A stretch of 7,085 nt of DNA, taken from Halanaerobiales bacterium (lineage in GTDB: Bacteria > Bacillota > Halanaerobiia > Halanaerobiales > M55B127). How positions within the stretch are numbered: the stretch's first letter is position 1; the number at the start of each line of letters is the position of its first letter. The translations under genes and the position numbers were made by a program. The notes below the pieces were generated by a model, which had not been told where the DNA came from, ran no database searches, and saw nothing but the letters and a program-made list of their open reading frames with translations. Where the stretch lies: assembly GCA_021736965.1 (NCBI GenBank), contig JAIPEV010000088.1, positions 1 through 7,085 on the forward strand, given 5' to 3'. Of the stretch, positions 1 through 5,241 are shown one piece after another.

Positions 1-2
1 CC

Positions 3-329
3 CGTCTAGAAAAATTACTTGCTGTAAATGAAAATCTTTATAAAGTTTACATCCTTAAAGATGAGCTCAAGCTAATCTGGAATACTAAAAATTCCAAAGA
101 TATGAAAAAAGCCCTAGACAATTGGTGTTTGTTAGCATTAGAATCAAAACTTAAACCAGTAATGAAATTTGTATCTACTATACAGAACTACAAATATGGA
201 ATTATTACTTATGGTGATTGTCCACTTCATATATTTAAATTGAAAAAACCAAAAATAAAATTAATGAAAGTCAAACGTCGAGTTTCTGGTTATCATGATA
301 TAAATTACTTTAGATTAAAGATTTTTTAG
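3..329 (+). pseudogene. ISL3-family transposase, C-terminal fragment with destroyed catalytic Glu motif
   Basis: An open frame enters from the left edge (no stop from base 3) and ends at TAG 327-329, giving the last 108 residues of what should be a protein of about 400. The stretch resembles the end of ISL3-family DDE transposases: LKDELKLIWNTKN, then LDNWCLLALES, then YGIITYGDCPLH, and finally KRRVSGYHDINYFRLKIF. In the family the block after YGI...H reads roughly R/KLEGxNNKIKVIKRxAYGFHD, and the Glu of LEG is catalytic. Here the same-length block reads KLKKPKIKLMKVKRR, so the Glu and the NNKIK are gone. Restoring one base after the TTG codon at 240-242 gives LEKTKNKIN in the shifted frame, so two compensating indels probably caused the damage. 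No terminal inverted repeat could be fixed between the stop and the convergent gene end at 375. Family assignment is fairly sure; inactivity is inferred. Confidence 0.8.
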
Positions 330-374
330 GCTTCTTCGAGTTTATGACTAACAAATTTGGAAAAATCTAAATTA

Positions 375-1070
375 TTAAATACGTCTTAAAAGCCTTGATA
401 TATACTGCAGATTTTTTGGTAAGGAATCATAATCAATTTCATTATTTGTATAGGGAAGCTTAAGTTCCTTGATTTCTTCTTCAGAATATAAAGGTGCCCC
501 ATACTCAAGCCAGAATATATCAAAAACCCTATAATCTCCATCTATTAGTTGATTCCTTAGATCTGCAAGAAGTTGTAATAACGTGTCTTCATTTAAATAA
601 TCTTTCAAATCAGTTTTATTATTTTTATAACCATTGCGATCATTTTTTCTTAATGTTGCATAGGCATAACCATATTCAAGAACACAGTAAAAGGAAACAA
701 TAATACGATCTTTTACAATATTGATATTTACCCCTAGGTCCTCAAGACCATTAAATGCATAGCGTGCTATTTCTTTTTGTTTATCTGGGTCAGACTCTAA
801 AAAAGCAACAGCAAATACCCACCAATCATAACTTTCTGAATACATTATATCATAATGTTTTTCTATTAAGGGCCACCAGCCACCTGGTAGATTATTAAAA
901 TCTCCCTTATAAAAAAAACTGGCAGCTCTATCATCGGGTCTAGTCCTACTAGATAAACTGCTCACCTCTTTTATTTCTTCTTGATTTAATGGTTGATCAA
1001 TAGCTAAAAATTCATAAGATGTTGAACTATGATCTGCAGTAAAGCCTTTTCGAACACTTATTATTTTCAT
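375..1070 (-). CDS. 231-residue protein with N-terminal DHSSTSYEF motif, partner of radical SAM enzyme
   Basis: Uncharacterised protein; no catalytic domain is recognised. The ATG at 1070 is chosen over the ATG at 1079: an AAAGGA site lies 8 bases before the first, but directly abuts the second. The protein starts MKIISVRKGF and continues TADHSSTSYEFLA (residues 11-23). This is an Arg-x-Gly-Phe...Ser-Ser-x-Ser-aromatic signature that I recall at the N-termini of various uncharacterised proteins. Later landmarks are a GGWWP turn (63-67), an aromatic YSESYDWW segment (77-84) and an acidic, Leu-rich C-terminal half. There is no signal peptide, membrane segment or Cys cluster, so it is probably cytosolic. 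It follows the radical SAM gene by 26 bases and is surely cotranscribed with it. It could be the substrate modified by that enzyme, a binding partner, or an independent enzyme; at 231 residues it is large for a classic peptide precursor. No terminator is seen before the convergent transposase remnant. Confidence 0.85.
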   Translation of the reverse strand: MKIISVRKGFTADHSSTSYEFLAIDQPLNQEEIKEVSSLSSRTRPDDRAASFFYKGDFNNLPGGWWPLIEKHYDIMYSESYDWWVFAVAFLESDPDKQKEIARYAFNGLEDLGVNINIVKDRIIVSFYCVLEYGYAYATLRKNDRNGYKNNKTDLKDYLNEDTLLQLLADLRNQLIDGDYRVFDIFWLEYGAPLYSEEEIKELKLPYTNNEIDYDSLPKNLQYISRLLRRI

Positions 1071-1096
1071 TATCTCCATCCTTTCATACTTATTAT

Positions 1097-2785
1097 TTAA
1101 ATTATCTCATTAATTCTTTGTAGCCAATCAGGATATAATTCTTCACCTTTTATCCATTCTTTAATTTCTTCCTCTCTTGCAAAAGGTACTCCTCCACTTG
1201 TATAACCAATTAAATCCTGGATTTCGTAAATAGTATTATTGATCCTTTTCATATAGTAATCTGATTTTTTTCTTCCGGTGTCAGAATCATATCTTTTAAC
1301 TAGCCAATCATTATTCTTCAATTCCTTAACTGCTCTTTTTTGACCAACACCATAACGTTCCATATAGGTCCCTACACTTATATAACTATGGGTCTTAAAA
1401 TAATTTTTAAGGTCACCTTTTCTACCATGTTTACCACAATTATTAATATCTCCAATAATTGGTTCAGGACAGCCAATATCATCTTCTTTTCTATTATTAC
1501 TAAATACGCGGCAACCACCACAGTGATCTTTTGCCTTGCATATTCCACAAATACTGGAACGAAATACAATCTGGTTTCTAAAATCACGATATTCCCTCAA
1601 TTTTTTAGAATTATTTGCTAATTCATTAAAATCTGTTTTTAAGATATTACCAATTTTAGTATCTTCAGTTATAAGTTGTGAACAGGGATAGATTGAACCA
1701 TCAGGACCTATAGCAAGAATTCGATCAGCTGCTACACAACCTCTTATTCCTGCTTTTTTAGCTGTTTTAGGATTAATATTACGCTGTAAAAAACTCAAAG
1801 CGCAATCAAAGCGAAATCTAACACTATTATCATATTTAGAAATTATTTCTTTCATATTAGATTCAAAGTTTTTTAATTTTCTTGGTTTCACATTTTCCTG
1901 AAGCCAGCGTTTTTGATTATCATGAGGTTTGTATCTAAGTAAAACAATATTTTTAAACCCAACTTCTACTAATGATTGTATAATATAATTAAAATTATTA
2001 ATCACCATTTTTGTTAATATCAGATTTACTCCAACATTAATTTGCATTTCCCGGGTGATTAAATATGATAGGTGAAGCTTTTCTAGATAATTTGTATCAG
2101 CTAATAATCTGTCTGCATCAATACCAAACTGTAAAGCTGTTAAATGAGAAGACATACTTTGGACTTTCTCACTATTGAAATTATCAATATTTGTAGTAAT
2201 ATGTACAACTAAACCACAATTTGCTGCATACTTAACTATATCCGCTATATCATCGCGAATTAAAGCTTCTCCTCCTCCAATAGCTAGTTGAAAGACCTTA
2301 GCTTTAGTTAATTTATCTATCATTAATTTTGCTTCACTAAAAGTCATTTCTTCAAATAAATCTTTGTGTCTTCTTGCATAACAATCAGGGCAGTTTAGAT
2401 TACATCTATAAGTGGCTGCCCAATGAACAGTTTCAGGTGCACTTAAAAAAATATTATTTGACCAATTATGATTAATATCATAACTTAACTTACCCTTACT
2501 CCTATTACAATAAATAATCTTATTAAATAACACTATTTTATATTTAATTAATTCTTTAAGTACACTGGTTAAATCAGATATCTCAAACGAATAGTCTAAT
2601 TTATTCATAAGATAGTATATCTCATTTTTAAATAATTGATGATTTTGTTCTAACAGTTGTAATAGAACAAATGTTTCTCGATCCACATCAAGGGTATTAC
2701 CCGTATTTTTATTAAAAACAAGTCCACCAAAGTATTCTTTGCGTAAAACCACATTGTTATTTAAATAGTATTGGTATTTCAACAT
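1097..2785 (-). CDS. Radical SAM/SPASM protein with PqqD-like N-terminus and C-terminal extension
   Basis: Predicted peptide- or protein-modifying radical SAM enzyme, 562 residues, cytosolic. Residues 1-95 look like a PqqD-type peptide-recognition domain (strand-rich start, FNKNTGNTLDVDRET, then helices). The [4Fe-4S]/SAM motif CxxxCxxC is C128, C132, C135 (CNLNCPDC), followed by GGGE at 170-173. A SPASM region with auxiliary cluster ligands follows: C350, C368, the pair set C413/C416/C422/C425 (CGICKAKDHCGGC), C439 and perhaps C328 or C450. Residues 460-562 are an extra tail. Its first part (GTYMERYGVGQKRAVKELK...WLVKRYDSDTGRKKS) suggests a winged-helix-like fold, and it ends in charged and Trp-rich helices. 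The start is supported by GTGAGGG 7 bases upstream. It is the first gene of an operon with the 231-residue protein. Enzyme class is firm from the motifs; the reaction and substrate are unknown. Confidence 0.93.
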   Translation of the reverse strand: MLKYQYYLNNNVVLRKEYFGGLVFNKNTGNTLDVDRETFVLLQLLEQNHQLFKNEIYYLMNKLDYSFEISDLTSVLKELIKYKIVLFNKIIYCNRSKGKLSYDINHNWSNNIFLSAPETVHWAATYRCNLNCPDCYARRHKDLFEEMTFSEAKLMIDKLTKAKVFQLAIGGGEALIRDDIADIVKYAANCGLVVHITTNIDNFNSEKVQSMSSHLTALQFGIDADRLLADTNYLEKLHLSYLITREMQINVGVNLILTKMVINNFNYIIQSLVEVGFKNIVLLRYKPHDNQKRWLQENVKPRKLKNFESNMKEIISKYDNSVRFRFDCALSFLQRNINPKTAKKAGIRGCVAADRILAIGPDGSIYPCSQLITEDTKIGNILKTDFNELANNSKKLREYRDFRNQIVFRSSICGICKAKDHCGGCRVFSNNRKEDDIGCPEPIIGDINNCGKHGRKGDLKNYFKTHSYISVGTYMERYGVGQKRAVKELKNNDWLVKRYDSDTGRKKSDYYMKRINNTIYEIQDLIGYTSGGVPFAREEEIKEWIKGEELYPDWLQRINEII

Positions 2786-2878
2786 TTATATACCCTCACT
2801 TTATTTAATACTTTAAATTTATATAATTTCTAAAAAAAACAAAAAAATATATTTATTGATCAATTATTTTTAGTTACA
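2786..2878 (-). promoter_or_regulatory. Presumed promoter region of the radical SAM operon
   Basis: The 93 bases upstream of the radical SAM gene are almost entirely A+T. They carry the gene's Shine-Dalgarno GAGGG (about 2793-2797) and TATAAA-like -10 candidates on the minus strand near 2818-2825, but no convincing -35 with proper spacing. Two short perfect palindromes are present: ATTGATCAAT (2855-2864), and TTACA-n3-TGTAA (2874-2886), which overlaps the end of the neighbouring pseudogene. They could be regulator sites, but in such A+T-rich DNA they may be chance. Confidence 0.35.
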
Positions 2879-3110
2879 CTATGTAATCTGGGGTGTAAAT
2901 ATTGGAATTAAAAAACAAATATTATATATAACTACCTCTTCTTTTGGAAAAGTATTAGTAAGAATATAGTACTCATGTCTATTTTTTTATATCTTGTCGA
3001 TCAATAAGTCGTTGAATTTATCTATAATTTAGACCTATAGGATTAAGTTCGGTGGTTTTCATAACGCATCCATTGTCATTGAAAAATTGTTTTATATTAT
3101 TTTTGATCAT
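2879..3110 (-). pseudogene. AbiEi-like type IV antitoxin, truncated N-terminal remnant
   Basis: On the minus strand an ATG at 3110, preceded by AAAGGCG at a 6-base spacing, opens MIKNNIKQFFNDNGCVMKTTELN...GLNYR. A TAA follows at 3018-3020, then IQRLIDRQDIKK in the same frame. A frameshift in or beside a run of seven A (2982-2988) moves the reading to RHEYYILTNTFPKEEVVIYNI, which runs to TAG at 2879-2881. The combined pattern resembles the winged-helix N-terminus of AbiEi-family antitoxins: a short helix, a 'v.kt.eL...Gl..r.i.rLi.rG.i.kirrGyYil' block, then the region after it. Only about 75 residues of an expected 200 or so survive, and no toxin gene follows. It is thus broken by a nonsense codon, a frameshift and a 3' truncation. 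Assignment rests on pattern recognition only. Confidence 0.6.
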
Positions 3111-3329
3111 AATTACGCCTTTTAGAATACAGTTTTATGTAAGACTTTATGGTAAAAAGCCTACTATTTACTGCAAGTATACCATACATTTTATTAGTAA
3201 TAAATGTTTCTCAATATATGAATAGCAGGTGATTAGAGTTTAATTAAGTTGTTTTTTTACTAATAGTAGCCGTGAAAGCCTTAAGTATGGTAATAGATGG
3301 GATGAAATGTCAAAAATAATTATATAATC
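3111..3329. other. Intergenic stretch with no recognised gene
   Basis: I found no open frame with protein-like character on either strand here. It holds the Shine-Dalgarno AAAGG of the AbiEi remnant at its left end and a 7-base inverted repeat TATGGTA (3148-3154) / TACCATA (3180-3186). The repeat lies 38 to 76 bases upstream of that remnant's ATG, so it could be a relic of its operator or promoter. The stretch at 3264-3300, with GTGAAAGCC and TATGGTAATAGATGGG, is less A+T-rich than its surroundings and may be a remnant of something, but I cannot name it. Confidence 0.4.
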
Positions 3330-3370
3330 GGTTAAATCAATTTTCTGATAAATTTAAATTGATTTGAACC
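3330..3370 (-). terminator. Long imperfect hairpin after the PIN gene, possible terminator
   Basis: The arms GGTTAAATCAATTT and AAATTGATTTGAACC pair over 14 bases with one bulged base and a loop of about 12. The hairpin sits 21 bases past the stop of the PIN-like gene. On the minus strand it is followed by an A+T-rich run that includes TTATTTTT, but not an immediate U-tract. It could therefore be a weak intrinsic terminator or an RNA 3'-end stabiliser for the three-gene operon. Confidence 0.45.
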
Positions 3371-3391
3371 TTAATAGTTTGATTATTTTTA

Positions 3392-3958
3392 TTAAATATC
3401 ATCAAATTCATCTTTAATATATTTTTCAAATTTTATATTTGGTAACTTTCTTTTTTTATTTCTCATTTTAGTTATTATTGTTTCAATTCTATTTATAGGT
3501 TTACCAGTTTTATGATGATATTCAAATAAAATATCAAAAGTTAATAAATTATTGATTTCATTATTATCAATTAATGGTCTAATATCTTTTAAGTTATTGC
3601 AAGCGGTATAATTGTCCATAGTTTTTGCAATTGCAATAGCTGCAGATTCACCTTTACCTTTACCCATATTTCTCAATTTAGTATATTCATAAAAAGCTTT
3701 ACTGTCACTATCTATCTCAATTATCTTGAATATATTTTTGTTTATAGCATCTAATAAATCTTCATAAACCCATTTGTACTTGCTATATCTTTTTAAAAAA
3801 CTAAATTCATCCACTACTACTTGAGGGACAAGCATTCTTCCACTATATAAATTTGTTAAAATATCAATTCTCTTTATCCAAATAAAGGAAGCAAGACAGT
3901 CATTATCAAAAACTAGTTTAATATCAGTCTGATATATTAAGTTAGCATCACTCATCAT
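3392..3958 (-). CDS. PIN-like nuclease, third gene of Xre/ImmA operon
   Basis: Predicted PIN-fold ribonuclease of 188 residues, cytosolic. Start: ATG at 3958 with GGAG 6 bases upstream is preferred; the frame can be extended to a TTG at 3970, but that has no suitable site. The PIN pattern is visible: a first strand ending in Asp (LVFDND, D18), Glu after a strand-helix boundary (VVVDEF, E51), GKGKGESAAIAIA with E104 near the middle, and YTACNNLKDI with N121/N122 and D125. In canonical PIN toxins the last position is usually Asp (TDD), so Asn there is noteworthy, although D125 may take part. The tail (residues 127-188) is basic and helical. The gene overlaps the metallopeptidase gene by 11 bases, which implies translational coupling. 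Likely role: the effector of a stress or defence module controlled by the two upstream genes. PIN fold likely; substrate unknown. Confidence 0.82.
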   Translation of the reverse strand: MMSDANLIYQTDIKLVFDNDCLASFIWIKRIDILTNLYSGRMLVPQVVVDEFSFLKRYSKYKWVYEDLLDAINKNIFKIIEIDSDSKAFYEYTKLRNMGKGKGESAAIAIAKTMDNYTACNNLKDIRPLIDNNEINNLLTFDILFEYHHKTGKPINRIETIITKMRNKKRKLPNIKFEKYIKDEFDDI

Positions 3959-4676
3959 CTCTATCTCCAAAAACTAGATCACCATAACCACCCTCAATAA
4001 GATATTCATTATATCTACTCTCTGAAATAATATCACTTTCTAAAGCTTGTTTAGCTAATTCAGCATATTCAGATTCTACAACTATATTTTTATTAATTTT
4101 AGGTTTTGTATATAATTCTACTGAATACCCATATCTTCTAGCCTCTCTGATTATATTTATATCCTTTAAATCTTCATATTTTTTATTATTTATATGATTA
4201 TCTAGTTTAAGTCGTAGAATAAGTGCTTGATGACTGATTTTAAAATAATTTTCTAAATATAGACAGTCTGATATATCAACTATATTTTTATTTTTTTTAG
4301 TCAATCTTTTCTTTAAATGAAAGTTTAAGGCTTCTCGGGGTATTAACAAATAAGAAGCAAAAGTATCAGCTTCTTTTTCTAAACGTTCTTGTTCTCCGTT
4401 TAAATTCACATTATATTTCAGATGATAATATTCATGTGCAGCAGTAAAATACTGGCGACCTAATGATGTATCAATATTTATTAAAATTGCCTGTATTTCA
4501 CCTTTTCTGATAAATAGTCCGTATAAATCACTATCAATGGGCATTTTAATAATACTTATATTAGCATTAAATTTTAATACTTCGAAAATATTTATAGATG
4601 TTGTACTGCTTAATCCAAATTCATTTCTGGTTTCTATAGCTCTTGTTTCAGCCAGGAGATTATTAGCCCCGTTCAT
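3948..4676 (-). CDS. ImmA/IrrE-family zinc metallopeptidase
   Basis: Predicted 242-residue zinc peptidase. Residues 81-85 are HEYYH (HExxH, zinc ligands H81 and H85, catalytic E82) in the context QYFTAAHEYYHLKYN. Downstream EKEADTFASYLLIP (residues 100-113) is the typical second motif supplying the third ligand, probably E102. Family members such as ImmA of ICEBs1 cleave an Xre-type repressor to relieve repression; IrrE does the same in Deinococcus. Residues 120-160 form a helical region typical of the family. The C-terminal 80 residues (EARRYGYSVELYTKP onward) are an extension rich in Glu and Tyr. The ATG follows the Xre gene's TAA with no gap, and its Shine-Dalgarno GGAGG lies 8 bases upstream inside that gene. 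It overlaps the PIN gene by 11 bases. The natural target is therefore the neighbouring Xre protein; this is inferred from family and position. Confidence 0.9.
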   Translation of the reverse strand: MNGANNLLAETRAIETRNEFGLSSTTSINIFEVLKFNANISIIKMPIDSDLYGLFIRKGEIQAILINIDTSLGRQYFTAAHEYYHLKYNVNLNGEQERLEKEADTFASYLLIPREALNFHLKKRLTKKNKNIVDISDCLYLENYFKISHQALILRLKLDNHINNKKYEDLKDINIIREARRYGYSVELYTKPKINKNIVVESEYAELAKQALESDIISESRYNEYLIEGGYGDLVFGDRDDE

Positions 4677-5015
4677 TTACCTTGCCTCCAGTAAATTTTT
4701 TAATTCATACAAATTATTCACAAAATTCTTTGCCCATTCAATTTTTTCTAAACCGTCAATAGAAATATCTGTTGAACGATGAGCTATTTCTAATTTTTTT
4801 TCTTCGTCTCTTCCTCCAATAAAGTATTCAATACTTTTACCATATAAATTAGAGAATTTATTCAGTAAAGATAAATTAATTTTTCTGGCACCTGTTTCAT
4901 AATAAGATATTTGACTTCTTTTTTTACCGATAAAATCAGCTACCTGTTGTTGTGAATAATTCATTTCCAGACGAGCTTCTTTTAGCCTTTTTGCTATTTG
5001 CTCATAATTTAACAT
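4677..5015 (-). CDS. Xre-family helix-turn-helix transcriptional regulator
   Basis: Small DNA-binding protein of 112 residues. Residues 6-62 form a Cro/C1-type HTH: IAKRLKEARLEMNYSQQQVADFIG, the recognition helix KKRSQISYYETGARKI, then LSLLNKFSNLYGKSIEYFIGG. The remaining 45 residues are a charged helical tail (EEKKLEIAHRS...LYELKNLLEAR), likely for dimerisation or peptidase recognition. ATG 5015 is preferred over GTG 5024 because AAAGGGTGATC (5019-5029) is a near-perfect ribosome site for it. First gene of the three-gene operon, with the peptidase following immediately. Probably represses its own operon through the inverted repeat in the promoter, and probably serves as the peptidase's substrate. 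Confidence 0.92.
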   Translation of the reverse strand: MLNYEQIAKRLKEARLEMNYSQQQVADFIGKKRSQISYYETGARKINLSLLNKFSNLYGKSIEYFIGGRDEEKKLEIAHRSTDISIDGLEKIEWAKNFVNNLYELKNLLEAR

Positions 5016-5018
5016 TAT

Positions 5019-5029
5019 GATCACCCTTT
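5019..5029 (-). promoter_or_regulatory. Ribosome binding site that sets the Xre start
   Basis: AAAGGGTGATC on the minus strand is close to the full anti-Shine-Dalgarno match AAAGGAGGTGATC. It ends 3 bases before the ATG at 5015 and overlaps the alternative GTG at 5024, which therefore cannot be the start. Confidence 0.75.
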
Positions 5030-5049
5030 CATTTAATTCATGTATTTAT

Positions 5050-5078
5050 ATTGTAACAAATATGTTACTAAAATACAA
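5050..5078 (-). promoter_or_regulatory. Promoter of the Xre-ImmA-PIN operon
   Basis: On the minus strand TTGTAT (5073-5078) is separated by exactly 17 bases from TACAAT (5050-5055), a good sigma-70/sigma-A-type pair. The Xre ATG lies about 35 bases beyond the -10. The spacer holds the operator listed next. Confidence 0.65.
5053..5068. promoter_or_regulatory. Perfect inverted repeat in the promoter, likely Xre operator
   Basis: GTAACA-AATA-TGTTAC is a perfect 6+6 inverted repeat. It covers the right part of the promoter spacer and part of the -10, so a bound dimer would block RNA polymerase. The placement suggests autorepression by the Xre protein. Confidence 0.65.
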
Positions 5079-5085
5079 TTATAAA

Positions 5086-5099
5086 TTACTAATGTAACA
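5086..5099. promoter_or_regulatory. Second, partial operator-like site
   Basis: TTAC-TAAT-GTAA is a perfect 4+4 inverted repeat that ends in another GTAACA half-site (5094-5099), just upstream of the promoter's -35. It shares the GTAAC core and 4-base spacer of the main repeat. A second, weaker Xre site would fit cooperative repression, but A+T-rich chance cannot be excluded. Confidence 0.4.
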
Positions 5100-5180
5100 T
5101 ATAATACAAAAAACAATCTCACTAGAATTCAAATAATTTCAATGAGAGAACTAGTGTTTAATAGAAATAAAATATTTTTA

Positions 5181-5211
5181 TTATATAAAGGACATTTGTC
5201 CTATTATATAA
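5181..5211. repeat. Long hairpin with GGACA core between two TA loci
   Basis: TTATATAAAGGACA (5181-5194), loop TT, then TGTCCTATTATATAA (5197-5211) pair over 14 bases with one bulged base. It lies 31 bases beyond the stop of the AbiEii pseudogene and about 100 bases upstream of the Xre promoter. No clean U-tract follows on either strand, so a terminator for the AbiE-like operon is possible but not clear. A protein-binding site is the alternative. A looser inverted repeat CACTAG/CTAGTG lies next to it (5120-5156). Confidence 0.5.
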
Positions 5212-5241
5212 GATAAGAAAAATTCACAAAAAGTAAGTAAA

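Noticed and set aside
494..703. Plus-strand open frame of 69 codons
   Set aside because: Antisense shadow of the 231-residue gene; low-complexity product rich in His and Tyr and no ribosome site.
1340..1621. Overlapping plus- and minus-strand open frames inside the radical SAM gene
   Set aside because: They lie across the SPASM coding region in other frames; hydrophobic or Thr/Ile-rich products without motifs.
3111..3329. Possible mobile-element end or structured RNA
   Set aside because: Some less A+T-rich text and a 7-base inverted repeat are present, but no recognisable element end, tRNA-like or riboswitch-like fold could be supported by eye.
4537..4782. Plus-strand open frame of 81 codons across the Xre/ImmA junction
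   Set aside because: Antisense to two well-supported genes and their coupling signals; no independent start signal.
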